Below, one piece after another: positions 46,101 through 53,000 of a stretch of 64,000 bases of DNA. The notes beneath the pieces were generated by a model that saw only the letters and a program-made list of their open reading frames with translations, was not told where the DNA came from and did not search any database. Position numbers and translations under genes: made by a program. Source of the stretch: Glaciecola sp. HTCC2999 (GTDB lineage: Bacteria; Pseudomonadota; Gammaproteobacteria; Enterobacterales; Alteromonadaceae). Numbering within the stretch: position 1 is the first letter of the stretch; every line of letters begins with the position of its first letter. The stretch is taken from NCBI RefSeq assembly GCF_000155775.1, contig NZ_DS989812.1:16990-80989 (forward strand). Reading direction: 5' to 3'.

Positions 46101-47907
46101 CGTGTCTTATGAGGCGATTAGCCAAGGATATAATGCAACCGACGCGGCGTATTATCAAAGTGTGGCACAACATACCCCACAAAGTTCTGATACTTTTGGG
46201 TTTAATAGTTCAATAACGAGTGCTTATGTATCTAGCGTCAGTAATGCTGTTGTACTGTATCCATTTTCTGATACTCAAGGTGCGAACTTTGATTTGTCAT
46301 TGTTTAATAATTTTGATTCACAAATAAAAGACCTACTTGATTTAACTAATGATATAACGGTGACAGGTACTCAGTTAGACGACAGTGTTAATGCGTCAAG
46401 CTATATGAACTTGAGTGCTGATTTGACAATTAGTCTTGGAAGTGGCCAAGATTTAGTTAATTTATTAGGTGCTTATGGTGCCGATAGTGTCGATTTAGGT
46501 GCTGATGATGACTTCTTATATGTGATGTATGATGAAGGCATTGACTATTCCTCTGCTGGAATAGAGTTGATGGACTCAAATACAATGAATCGTAGTTATG
46601 AGTCGGATACTGCGTTAAATGGTGGTACAGGTATCGATTGGTTGATTTTCAGAGTGCCTAATGATGTCGTTTATGGTGTGGACTATGTTCTCAATAGCGC
46701 ACCAACTTCAGGTTTTGAAAATATCCAAGGTACTAAGCAAGACGATGTACTCACTGGCGATGATACTGCGAACATTATTTACGCAGGCTTAGGCTCAGAT
46801 GAAGTATATGGTCTTGCTGGTGATGATGTCATTTATGGTGCGTATGGCACGGCTAACTGGAGCTCAGACGATAATGATGGCGCGGATTTGTTATTTGGAG
46901 GTGCTGGTGATGATATCTTATACGGTAATGCAGGTGATGATGAATTAGACGGCGGTTTAGGCCAAGATATCTTATGGGGTGATGATGACAGTGCTAATAG
47001 CTACACGACCCCAGATATGACAGATGAAACTCAAACCGGTGGAACTGATCTATTTGTCACACGTTTAGTTTATGCAACTCAATGTCCGGAAAATGCTGAT
47101 TTGATAATGGATTTTGAAGATGGTACCGATCAGCTTGGATTAGCTGGCGGGTTATTTAAATCTGAAATTTCGATTGAACAGGGGATTGGTAAATATTCTG
47201 ACGATGTGTTTATTCTAATCAACGGCAAATACTTATTTGTTATCAAAGACATAGATGCTGAATTTATTAATGAATTTGATGTTATTGAATTTGAGTCGAC
47301 ACAACCTAACCCTATTGCCGAGTTATCTGATGATACATCTCAAGTATGCGAAGATTTATTTGAAGAAGAGCCTTCAAACAGTACTTTAACTTCTTACGAT
47401 GTAACTAATATCGAACACAACTTATTGGAATATGACGTTGCGATGGGTTGGAACTTGTTTGGTGATAATGATGAATTTGGCCGAATGGGTGATGATTCTG
47501 GTTATCAGACAGCGTACTTTGAAGTTGAGGCTGGTGTATCTACTATTCCAAACTTTGGCTTTACGACTGACCCTGCCAATGGTGGTGATGGCAGTACAAT
47601 AGACTTTTATGAGGCGAGCAATAACGGCGGCGAACTCATCTTCTCGATGAAGGTGTTGAGTGGCCTGGTACCTGACTTTGAAGTACGTTTTGAGTCATCA
47701 GATGGTCGTGTTGCGGTGCAAGGTTTTTCTGCTAATTTAGATGGGTTAGTGCCCAATTCAGATTGGCAGGAGTTTCGTTTTGATTTGGGTAATTTCATTG
47801 ATATCGATAATAGCAACTTAGTACGTATAAGTATCGCACCAGATACATCGGTTGATGAGATGGTACAGTATCAGATAGCACAGTTACGCTTTACCTATGG
47901 TTTATAA
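37108..47907 (+). CDS. Giant multidomain calcium-binding lipoprotein (about 3,600 residues)
   Basis: GTG 37108 with GGAAG 6 bases upstream gives a lipoprotein signal (MRIIQAALITLFVSSC, then GGGG); the frame also runs back to 37084. Visible parts in order: a Pro/Thr linker; a cadherin-like region (about 35-130); a module GRIIDGPVSGAKVFLDINNN that recurs near 745 (GRVIDGYIKGAQVYLDLN) and 2110 (GKIVDSYVAGATVFQDINNN); nine 37-residue thrombospondin-type-3 units (about 407-741) and a few more near 1195-1310; a possible beta-propeller-like region near 1450-1900; RTX-type nonapeptides near 2828-2930 and 3208-3295; and a C-terminal beta-sandwich resembling carbohydrate-binding domains (about 3425-3599). 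It is probably a surface adhesin or matrix protein that binds calcium and perhaps polysaccharide. It is followed directly by a beta-barrel gene. Function inferred. Confidence 0.85.
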   Translation: MRIIQAALITLFVSSCGGGGSNNNTPTNPPTPTPTNQAPTITLNEEFELFEGESFSTDVLVADADGDNITVSLSGDDAQLFTLTSSNVLSLTSALDYELLTQDNNDNILDIVISASDGTDTTNQRLQLIIKDALEGRIIDGPVSGAKVFLDINNNLALDDNEPFFESNADGYFSLKQAVPSGAKLVSVGGTDTVSNKVLTDTVFAFPLNEQTAFANVSPISTLVALSSPETVQSLLDNVGEGLSVADLLQTDTWEDAEDNSEKAQQSQVLNTQIISVINTAKAITGQDTAAVLVSVANVITQSTDLSVLSKLSQPETIENVLTSIVTESSTTNIDTDVIKAIAQTVASTNDAVEKNQDLITTSEIVQIVVVVQESLPTQIKNVVSGDISVEEFEDASETINQTVVVDSDNDGIPNFSDAFPNDATESVDTDLDGIGNNADTDDDGDGVLDANDAFPLDATETLDTDQDTIGNNVDNDDDNDGVSDNNDAFPLDATESVDTDLDGIGNNTDNDDDGDGVDDALDALPLDESETLDTDQDGIGNNTDTDDDGDGVADADDAFPLNPLSSLDTDQDGIANNNDTDDDNDGVLDIDDAFPLDTLESLDTDQDGIGNNKDTDDDNDGVLDADDSFPLDATESMDTDLDGIGNNKDTDDDGDDVLDTDDAFPLDATESVDTDGDKIGNNKDTDDDGDGVTDDKDAFPLDPTETLDTDLDGIGNNKDTDDDGDGVADDLDSEPLDPDVFANVLGRVIDGYIKGAQVYLDLNYNAVLDDNEPNSVTVDEGLFTFNLTDEQAQCQAFVPLRVNVPLGAVDEDLGEVKQAFKLVLPPSLGIIDVSEQLNVTPLTSVLWTEIESLLEEELGTDLSCELVRSNLNTIENIDQAIEISIANIVRHYNIPASQIFSDFIADNNSDISEKATLIVKGLKKSFAETAALREQYPEASYAEVNYYVFTSMDGDDLYPNAWYRDKAYNDGDKTFVELMKISDDLESDIRLIYQAERNGSFSQNDPRFGYGLNKEIESRGGDTSPYQCNYQEQITYAVGNEEYEVVNLTTYDGLSNNIEDCQFASFEESTQTRYVFWNQRESENEGQGAQFMFDYATAKQQLPGWTDFAQTINSLNPQQLVDYVDSLPKTFCETDIANASYISRSQNTVDEDGTRVVIDRASDNSYTVRREFTDGTTSQESFTEEENPTINGCTLIDTDQDGVTDYNDLFPTDPSESVDFDLDGIGNNADLDDDNDGVLDEIDAFPFNAALTITISNGSIGDSLIVSETIDFDPYANCGLEVTLDESIDSDSDGIPDVYDTAPNDASITKAAKFNLGCVANAGISESISEATTGDIAWKKAKTPQPSHFELIIPTAFAQDASLSLANTTNVNSVDVDGVPVSDAILSSEGFFVAETIATPDGKYTYLVTSPRVQQSLSNLPEETCNLYVVENETNNFTCALGTDAPEPTPVQLMSSSRISFQLKGIQFRSDNTAIFTGSNNGLYLLSPSYEVSQLPNGSPFESNFDINFGGAGWLDDEHVYYVAGYYHFDSGSYVGPNISVINVSTQEIVFTGTESDILSNAAGQVSQLDDVVFVGQRAIRWTGSEFVAAPEMEGGGIETIVDPFNRTWSYVDFYEGDTPKLLTSNDGQYRIEMSQAARNGFDDQPSSGTGSGMVYRNFDFADNYVLHKYGMNAKTPVQTVAGQPYSASTVYSLDNEQGYIIVDNRFSVWDYIPTANTTGDVTVEYTALVDGVEEARSFVIPEEAVENYLSANPAPLNPIDYTDDIRQVTDTGLIRLYTPEPHRLGFCLYELNSQSQQCALLEDYNSTSVRFDYLQGNPYLPQDYYECIDGNCSSGIQNLVLLGDDIYAYFRDDSDGQFYAATASIQDFMVNGESALEIEAVTHTAGESDIMASANALRDQVTLPYEEFEVEVTEASVTITFDNALNAYAQLPQFSVNNNDVILDSVVWNDARTSVELLFDFSALNDEVSIELTQDNVFFLTDSTTRYKLPAVTFSVGGQSATPVEPTFIEAREISVVAGDIQVPSLFASVGNRYSFAFAAMGDAEEFVINPLTGEIRFKNTSVFVADNSDANQYQVQINVYDFSNNIVAEEVFTITVNEPSTVVLGKIVDSYVAGATVFQDINNNGTLDPSEPRTTSDINGQFELALDSNSRNARVRVVNSGFDIGANEVLGAMLDAPPIVDENFVLTPVSTLVGRMLGQDYGLSVDAANQRVASLLNLDLADLPNASLLGVDPIALMQSDDDSDVLAAKAYFQQQMYLMTLGNFTGAWFAYQHSAELSQLQSQYSGFNQAPLDSDYLSALGHEQFFDTLSSVVTNTPELPSGFILAERPVEVVDYIDGTQSNRHYLYPSVSGNTLSLDQQAPVLDLSNLQNIVNTESQGVVPSFNLFLDAIPEAGASGSLSVTTTIFDGENAQRDVNERAITAEAVFEWASDGNEITLKAPVQQVPVVFIDSSGVAIEREFANETADTLKFSAADDVTPASLQLKLTAYISQNLAKVGLNPERYFDEGNYYLQITLSDSPLIDSNETALTSITMPFTLSDSHNVSAYVDDAKVSESDAYGTLRLSQGLSSATSFTYTINPLPGDMGRFSQTSGVITVPAFTTSTQFKLPLVDNEVVDNTTYFSISLDSNADVELVKRSARFELFDIDGILDIEQNDRLVQSLVNQLKAKSSESVLTILDTLNGQSTFSDVTGFTTEEYFVNNSSDIYQNNVKASETVINHFMREIAARINAIDTSGSEINNFATELTILVTAIRYVDFDAVLAGFTDGELAISDSELTMLIADGIDTAISLAAQTVTDPFGLETTAQFPNADIVILTQQADTFVGTDASELIATRNGVDEVDAGGANDKVIGGRDIDTLRGGDGNDHLYGQAANDLLYGDAGDDKLAGGLGNDTLDGGAGDDLLLGEAGDDYFVTGAGDDEAYGSIGNDTFEVNGLGSKLIDGSSGDDKLQINVSGITDVTDLVTSADGDYTVLSRADDSLVVRFKNIEHFEIAGVSYEAISQGYNATDAAYYQSVAQHTPQSSDTFGFNSSITSAYVSSVSNAVVLYPFSDTQGANFDLSLFNNFDSQIKDLLDLTNDITVTGTQLDDSVNASSYMNLSADLTISLGSGQDLVNLLGAYGADSVDLGADDDFLYVMYDEGIDYSSAGIELMDSNTMNRSYESDTALNGGTGIDWLIFRVPNDVVYGVDYVLNSAPTSGFENIQGTKQDDVLTGDDTANIIYAGLGSDEVYGLAGDDVIYGAYGTANWSSDDNDGADLLFGGAGDDILYGNAGDDELDGGLGQDILWGDDDSANSYTTPDMTDETQTGGTDLFVTRLVYATQCPENADLIMDFEDGTDQLGLAGGLFKSEISIEQGIGKYSDDVFILINGKYLFVIKDIDAEFINEFDVIEFESTQPNPIAELSDDTSQVCEDLFEEEPSNSTLTSYDVTNIEHNLLEYDVAMGWNLFGDNDEFGRMGDDSGYQTAYFEVEAGVSTIPNFGFTTDPANGGDGSTIDFYEASNNGGELIFSMKVLSGLVPDFEVRFESSDGRVAVQGFSANLDGLVPNSDWQEFRFDLGNFIDIDNSNLVRISIAPDTSVDEMVQYQIAQLRFTYGL
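38326..39330 (+). repeat. Thrombospondin-type-3 repeat array, nine 111-bp units
   Basis: The unit of 37 residues follows the pattern DTDxDGIGNNxDTDDDGDGV followed by a DAFPLDATE-type linker. Aspartates at alternate positions form the calcium sites of TSP3 repeats. Units share long identical DNA stretches, so slippage or recombination is likely. Confidence 0.88.
45590..46990 (+). repeat. RTX-type nonapeptide clusters within the giant gene
   Basis: Two groups of GGxGxDxLxG repeats, at about 45590-45870 (GGDGNDHLYG, GGLGNDTLDGG) and 46730-46990 (GGAGDDILYGN, GGLGQDILWGD), are separated by non-repeat sequence. They form calcium-dependent beta-rolls in related proteins. No terminal T1SS-type signal is obvious, in keeping with lipoprotein export. 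Confidence 0.75.
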
Positions 47908-47911
47908 TTTA

Positions 47912-48958
47912 ATGATCTCACATTCTAAAGTGACATTACTTGTATTTATGACTTGGTTTATTTCAATATATGTTCACTCAGCTGAACATAAAATTGATAT
48001 AAAAATAGATCACTTTAGTAAAGGTTTAGATTTTGTAAACTATTTAGATAAAATTAATACATCTTCAATTCCGGAAGAATTATATCGAAATCAATTTGGC
48101 TACACTTACATTGGCTCATCTCATGAGTTTGGCGGAAGTATAAGTCATGAAGTCGGCAATATTTCGAGACCTGTAGAGCCATTATCGATTGAAAATACAT
48201 TTACTCAATATGAACTTTATTTATCCAAATTCAATTGGGATCGGAAGCATCAATTTTCGTTAAATGTAGGCATTATTGAACAAGAAGAAATATCGCTAGA
48301 CTGTGTACAGCGAGGGAATGTTCTATTAGGAGGGAGCTGTGATAATGCAGATTTTAGATTATTAGATGGTGATTTCTTAGAGCAAACGGGCAGCAGAAGA
48401 TATCTGCCTGTTTTAGATTCTTCTGCTTCAGCTATATATGCTAAGTTGACTCACACCCTAAATTATTATACCAATGAATATAAGCATTCAATTAATACCG
48501 TACTGTCGATTCATCAAGTTGAACATCACACTGAGTCACCATTATTTGCTTTAACATCAGACTTTTTACTAGACAGTCAGCTACAAGGTCAGAGCTTAAG
48601 AAAGATTATTAGCGATTTACAAGCAGAGCTACCACAGCAAACTGCTTGGTATGATATTACTTTAGACATCAGTGTTGAGTCTGCTTACAAGGTAGGTGAC
48701 GGAAGTATTTATGGACAAATCGGTCTACTCTATTCAGAGAAGTTAGACTATGAATCGGACCAACAGTACAAGCAAAACACATATATTAAATTAGGGTATC
48801 AAACTGAGCTTATCGAGAGATTATCAATCAACGTTTCAGGTATCGCCTACCAACATTACTTACAAGGCATTCAACCTATTTTATATACCCCAAAAACAGC
48901 CAAGTTTTTTGCTCATCCCTATGGAGAGTTGAGCATTGGAATGACTTACTACTTCTGA
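47912..48958 (+). CDS. Probable outer-membrane beta-barrel protein, partner of the giant lipoprotein
   Basis: I do not recognise a named family. The protein has about 348 residues with a signal peptide ending YVHSA before EHKIDI, then alternating amphipathic strands and a terminal phenylalanine in SIGMTYYF, the pattern of a barrel inserted by BAM. Two cysteines near residues 131 and 141 may form a disulfide in a loop. ATG 47912 is 4 bases after the giant gene; an ATG at 47897 overlapping it is also possible. The tight pairing suggests that the barrel anchors or exports the giant protein, or that both act in the same surface structure (inference). Its stop abuts the stop of the convergent HAD gene. 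Confidence 0.7.
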   Translation: MISHSKVTLLVFMTWFISIYVHSAEHKIDIKIDHFSKGLDFVNYLDKINTSSIPEELYRNQFGYTYIGSSHEFGGSISHEVGNISRPVEPLSIENTFTQYELYLSKFNWDRKHQFSLNVGIIEQEEISLDCVQRGNVLLGGSCDNADFRLLDGDFLEQTGSRRYLPVLDSSASAIYAKLTHTLNYYTNEYKHSINTVLSIHQVEHHTESPLFALTSDFLLDSQLQGQSLRKIISDLQAELPQQTAWYDITLDISVESAYKVGDGSIYGQIGLLYSEKLDYESDQQYKQNTYIKLGYQTELIERLSINVSGIAYQHYLQGIQPILYTPKTAKFFAHPYGELSIGMTYYF

Positions 48959-49777
48959 TCACAAACCAAACCGCTCCCGCAAAAACTTCGCCACACCATC
49001 ATCATGGTTATGGCCAATCACTTTGGTGGCCTTTTCTTTGATAAATGATTTGGCATTGTCTGGTGCGTAACACTCATCGGCAATCTCAAACATACTCAAA
49101 TCGTTATCACTATCCCCAAAACACAGGACATTCGTTGCCCCTAATTCATCTCGTAATTTTTGCACTGCAGCCCCTTTATTAGCAAGGCAATGATGCACGT
49201 CCATCCAGCTATATTCTTTGCCTTCATGAGCTGGGCCCGAGTATGCAATAAGGTGAGGGTGGTGATTAAGCTGTTCCCACATCGTCTTAATATGGCTATT
49301 CTCACCAATCATACTAATATTGGTCACCGGCCTGTCATGGGCTAGGGCATCTAGTGGCATTAATGTGGCAGCTGAGCGAGCGAAGTATTTTGTGATCAGC
49401 TCCTCTTCTATCGCATGTTGCGGCGGGCTGTGATAAATCACATGGTAATGCGCTTCCACAGTATTCACAAACGGAGTGATGCCATGCGCTAGCGCCATCG
49501 CTAAGATCACATCAATCTCGTTTTCGGTGAGTAAGTTCTCAAACTCAACCCGTTGCTGTTTTGGATCCCATAATGTAACGCCGTTATTATAAATATGCGG
49601 TAACGATAAAAATTGCCCCTCCAAAATAGGGCGAGCAGATAACATGGTCCTGCCCGTCGCAACGGTATAGGCAATGCCGTTTGCGTCCATTTTCTGTAAA
49701 GTCTCGATGGTAAATGGCGATAACGAGGAGCTACCATCTAATAAAGTCCCGTCTAAATCAAAAAATACTAAATCCAT
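48959..49777 (-). CDS. HAD-superfamily Cof-type phosphatase, copy 2
   Basis: This 272-residue paralogue of the 35152 gene has the same length and all HAD motifs (FFDLDGTLL, VATGRTM, FGDSDNDLSMF). Most differences are conservative, so both copies look functional. The stop codon is adjacent to that of the upstream convergent barrel gene (shared TGATCA). It is divergent from PPIase copy 2, as in the left module. Substrate unknown. Confidence 0.9.
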   Translation of the reverse strand: MDLVFFDLDGTLLDGSSSLSPFTIETLQKMDANGIAYTVATGRTMLSARPILEGQFLSLPHIYNNGVTLWDPKQQRVEFENLLTENEIDVILAMALAHGITPFVNTVEAHYHVIYHSPPQHAIEEELITKYFARSAATLMPLDALAHDRPVTNISMIGENSHIKTMWEQLNHHPHLIAYSGPAHEGKEYSWMDVHHCLANKGAAVQKLRDELGATNVLCFGDSDNDLSMFEIADECYAPDNAKSFIKEKATKVIGHNHDDGVAKFLRERFGL

Positions 49778-49933
49778 AATTGTGCTTTTACTTGATGTGT
49801 TAATTACTTGTTGATACGTTCAAAATCCCAATTCAGCTTGCAATATATTGGATTAATTTTGGTTTGAGCTGTGCACTTAGCGGTAAGTTTAGGCTATAAT
49901 TTTGGCATTATACTCATATTATTAAGGCGACTT

Positions 49934-50710
49934 ATGTCCTCAAAGTTATTATTGATCCTCTGTATGGTGATGTCATGTCACGTTCAAGCCACTGTGGTAG
50001 AAGTTCGCACGTCTTTGGGAAATATCCAAATTAATCTGTTTGATGAAGTGACTCCGCAGAATGTGGATAATTTCTTAGGCTATGTAAATGCGGGTGCTTA
50101 TCAAAATAATGTGGTGCATCGCAGTGTACCTGGGTTTATTGTCCAAATGGGTGGTTTTGAGTATGCCAACCGTTTCCCGCCTGAAGGAATTTCTACGGGT
50201 GCCGGAGTGACTAACGAACCTGAGCTTTCCAATCTGCGCGGCACGATTGCGATGGCAAAATTATCCGGTGAACCGAACAGTGCCACTTCTCAGTTTTTCA
50301 TTAATGTAAGCAATAACGCCAGTAATTTAGATGTCCAAAACTCAGGCTTTACTGTGATTGGGCAAGTGATTGGTAATGGAATGGACGTTGCTGATGCAAT
50401 CGCTGAACTACCACGCTTTAATTATGGCGGTGCCTTTACTGATTTACCATTGCGAGATTTTTCCGCTGCAGATGCGACCAATGGTGTTGAACCGACGGAT
50501 GATAATTTAGTGGTGATCAGTGATATCGTGGTGATTGACGCAGCAGCGGTAACCAACCCTGATTTAGTGCCGGTAGCCAATACCTTGATTAATCCTTCAA
50601 CGCCAGCGCCTTCATCACCTTCGGCTACACCAGGTGCTTCTAGTGGCGGAACGCTAACCCTTTGGTGTTTGATGTTAGTCGGTATCATTATTACACGACG
50701 AGTCCTTTAA
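49934..50710 (+). CDS. Cyclophilin-type peptidyl-prolyl isomerase with GlyGly-CTERM tail, copy 2
   Basis: The signal peptide ends HVQA. The cyclophilin domain is nearly the same as in copy 1 (VEVRTSLGNIQINLFDEVTP, SATSQFFINVSNNA). A Ser/Pro/Thr linker and GASSGGTLTLWCLMLVGIII with a basic end form a GlyGly-CTERM signal. The linker and tail have diverged from copy 1 more than the catalytic domain. ATG 49934 has AAGGC upstream at the same spacing as copy 1. A terminator follows at 50727. Confidence 0.9.
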   Translation: MSSKLLLILCMVMSCHVQATVVEVRTSLGNIQINLFDEVTPQNVDNFLGYVNAGAYQNNVVHRSVPGFIVQMGGFEYANRFPPEGISTGAGVTNEPELSNLRGTIAMAKLSGEPNSATSQFFINVSNNASNLDVQNSGFTVIGQVIGNGMDVADAIAELPRFNYGGAFTDLPLRDFSAADATNGVEPTDDNLVVISDIVVIDAAAVTNPDLVPVANTLINPSTPAPSSPSATPGASSGGTLTLWCLMLVGIIITRRVL

Positions 50711-50726
50711 TTTTATAAATTGCGAT

Positions 50727-50746
50727 AACCACCTAGGCTGGTTTTT
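50727..50746 (+). terminator. Terminator after PPIase copy 2
   Basis: AACCA at 50727-50731 pairs with TGGTT at 50739-50743, and the T-run continues to 50746. Confidence 0.6.
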
Positions 50747-50873
50747 CAGTGGTGAGATAGGTCAAGCGACACCTATGACACATAGAGTTGATGCATTGGC
50801 TCAAATCTGGTTAAGGATTATTGCCTACCGGAAGAAAATATTTTGCTTCTCGTCTTATGTGAATCAAAATTAT

Positions 50874-50957
50874 TGGATACTGGATACTGGATACTGGATA
50901 CTGGATACTGGATACTGGATACTGGATACTGGATACTGGATACTGGATACTGGATAC
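50874..50957 (+). repeat. Heptanucleotide array (TGGATAC), 12 perfect copies
   Basis: Twelve uninterrupted copies of the 7-base unit end 77 bases before the rmlB start. Because 7 is not a multiple of 3, each gain or loss would shift any reading frame through it and change promoter spacing by 7 bases. Frames through the array (repeating YWILDTG on plus) have no other gene-like features, so I treat it as non-coding. The rest of the 324-base gap 50711-51034 shows no gene; TATACT at 51023-51028 is a possible -10 very close to rmlB. Confidence 0.93.
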
Positions 50958-51034
50958 GCTGAAGCGGCGCATAAAATTAATCGTCGTATCGAAATCAGTG
51001 TTCAAGCTAAGGTAAGTTCCGCTATACTTAAGAA

Positions 51035-52108
51035 ATGAAAATATTAGTGACAGGCGGCGCGGGTTTTATTGGCTCAGCGCTCATTCGTTATCTTATCCAA
51101 CATACCTCTCATGAGGTATTGAATGTGGATAAACTTACCTATGCCGGTAATCTGACTTCATTAAGTGATGTCAGTGATGATCCTCGCTATCGATTTGTAC
51201 AAATTGATATTGTAGATAGTCAAGCGCTTAAGCAAACGTTTGCAACTTTCCAACCCGATGCTGTGATGCATTTAGCGGCAGAGAGTCATGTCGACCGTTC
51301 TATATTAGCCGCAGATGAGTTTATCCAAACGAATATCGTAGGTACCTTTAACTTACTTGATGTTGCTAGACGGTATTGGGCGCAGTTACCTGCCGATAAA
51401 CAATCCCGATTTCGTTTTCAACATATTTCGACGGACGAGGTTTATGGTGACTTGCCGCACCCGAATGATGCAGATTTTACTGGTCAATTGTTTTCAGAAA
51501 CTACTCCATATGCGCCAAGTAGTCCGTATGCTGCGTCAAAAGCAGCCAGTGATCATTTGGTCAATGCTTGGTGTCGAACTTATGGTCTGCCGATTTTGAT
51601 GACAAATTGTTCAAATAATTATGGTCCGTATCATTTTCCAGAAAAATTAATTCCCTTAACGATCCTTAATGCACTTGAACAAAAAACGATTCCTATCTAT
51701 GGCAAAGGCACACAGATAAGGGATTGGCTATATGTCGAGGACCATGTTGAAGCGTTGTATTTAGTGCTACAACAAGGTCACATCGGTGAAACCTATAACA
51801 TCGGTGGACATAATGAAGTTGAAAACCTTCAGTTAGTGCATATTTTATGTGACACTTTGGATAAGTTGGTGCCGCAGTCGACATCATATAAGACGTTGAT
51901 CCGCCATGTGGATGACCGTTTAGGCCATGATCGTCGCTATGCTATTGATGCATCAAAAATACATAAGGAGCTTGGCTGGAAGCCTCGTCATACTCTTGAG
52001 CAAGGACTGCAGAAAACCATAAAGTGGGTGATTGACCATCGTGCATGGTGCATCGCTGCAGCCCAACGAAAGAGCGCTGCAGTCGATAGGCTTTATTCTT
52101 CTCACTAA
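51035..52108 (+). CDS. rmlB: dTDP-glucose 4,6-dehydratase
   Basis: The 357-residue extended SDR enzyme has [14 protein letters not shown] at the N-terminus, [12 protein letters not shown], the [11 protein letters not shown] catalytic region, [13 protein letters not shown] and [17 protein letters not shown], all typical of RmlB. It performs the second step of dTDP-L-rhamnose synthesis. It heads rmlBACD and is preceded by the heptanucleotide array; its ribosome site is weak. Confidence 0.96.
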   Translation: MKILVTGGAGFIGSALIRYLIQHTSHEVLNVDKLTYAGNLTSLSDVSDDPRYRFVQIDIVDSQALKQTFATFQPDAVMHLAAESHVDRSILAADEFIQTNIVGTFNLLDVARRYWAQLPADKQSRFRFQHISTDEVYGDLPHPNDADFTGQLFSETTPYAPSSPYAASKAASDHLVNAWCRTYGLPILMTNCSNNYGPYHFPEKLIPLTILNALEQKTIPIYGKGTQIRDWLYVEDHVEALYLVLQQGHIGETYNIGGHNEVENLQLVHILCDTLDKLVPQSTSYKTLIRHVDDRLGHDRRYAIDASKIHKELGWKPRHTLEQGLQKTIKWVIDHRAWCIAAAQRKSAAVDRLYSSH

Positions 52109-52132
52109 CACTAACACTAACAGGTCGAGTGT

Positions 52133-52999
52133 ATGAAAGGTATTATTTTAGCTGGGGGTAGCGGTAGCCGGTTATGGCCCATTACTCAGGGCTGCTCAAA
52201 ACAGTTATTACCGGTATACGACAAACCGATGATCTATTATCCATTATCGGTACTCATGTTAGCGGGTATCCAAGATATTTTGATTATCACGACGCCTGCT
52301 GATAATGCTCATTTTCAGCAGCTTCTAGGTGATGGCTCATCAATTGGTATTCATATCAGTTATTGTGTCCAAGCTGAGCCTGAAGGGATTGCCCAAGCGT
52401 TTATACTCGGTGAAGAATTTATCGGGAACGATGAAGTTGCGCTGATATTAGGGGATAATATTTTCTATGGTTATGGGTTTTCAGCTTTGTTACAGCAAGC
52501 TCAGCAGCATCCTAATAACAGTACTATTTTTGCTTATCATGTAAATGATCCACAGCGTTTTGGCGTAGTAGAGTTTGATACCAATGGTACAGCGTTGTCT
52601 ATTCAAGAAAAACCCTTACAGCCCAAGTCTTCATTTGCCGTGACGGGTTTATATTTTTATCCCAATAACGTTGTGCAAATAGCTAAGTCATTAGTACCGT
52701 CAGCAAGAGGAGAATTGGAGATCACCGATATAAACCAAACCTATCTTGAGCAAGGAAAATTACAGGTGCAGACGTTAGGTCGTGGCTTTGCTTGGCTCGA
52801 TACTGGTACACCTGAATCGTTGATGGAAGCGGGTCAGTTTGTGAGCACTATAGAAGCACGACAGGGTTTAAAAGTGGCTTGTTTAGAAGAGATTGCACTG
52901 CAACAAGGCTGGATAGATATCTCAACCATTGCTGCCAAAGTTGCACAATATCGGCACTCATCATATGGTCAGTATTTACAAAAATTAATAGAGAATTAG
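52133..52999 (+). CDS. rmlA: Glucose-1-phosphate thymidylyltransferase
   Basis: The 288-residue protein starts [18 protein letters not shown], has [30 protein letters not shown] and the late [14 protein letters not shown], the RmlA pattern at the usual length. The RLWP variant replaces the more common RLYP. It makes dTDP-glucose for RmlB. It lies 24 bases after rmlB and one base before rmlC. Confidence 0.95.
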   Translation: MKGIILAGGSGSRLWPITQGCSKQLLPVYDKPMIYYPLSVLMLAGIQDILIITTPADNAHFQQLLGDGSSIGIHISYCVQAEPEGIAQAFILGEEFIGNDEVALILGDNIFYGYGFSALLQQAQQHPNNSTIFAYHVNDPQRFGVVEFDTNGTALSIQEKPLQPKSSFAVTGLYFYPNNVVQIAKSLVPSARGELEITDINQTYLEQGKLQVQTLGRGFAWLDTGTPESLMEAGQFVSTIEARQGLKVACLEEIALQQGWIDISTIAAKVAQYRHSSYGQYLQKLIEN

Positions 53000-53000
53000 C

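Larger units (their letters stand above)
48959..50710. repeat. Duplicated HAD-PPIase module, right copy
   Basis: Direct repeat partner of 35152-36908, with the same gene order and orientation. The giant lipoprotein and barrel genes occupy exactly the space between the two modules. Confidence 0.85.

Noticed and set aside
50874-50957. CRISPR array
   Set aside because: The repeats are 7 bases, directly tandem and without spacers, and no cas genes are present.
50775-51038. An 87-residue plus frame and a 64-residue minus frame through the heptanucleotide array
   Set aside because: Both are produced by the repeat itself (YWILDTG or SSIQYPV periodicity), have no family features, and the plus frame runs into the rmlB start.
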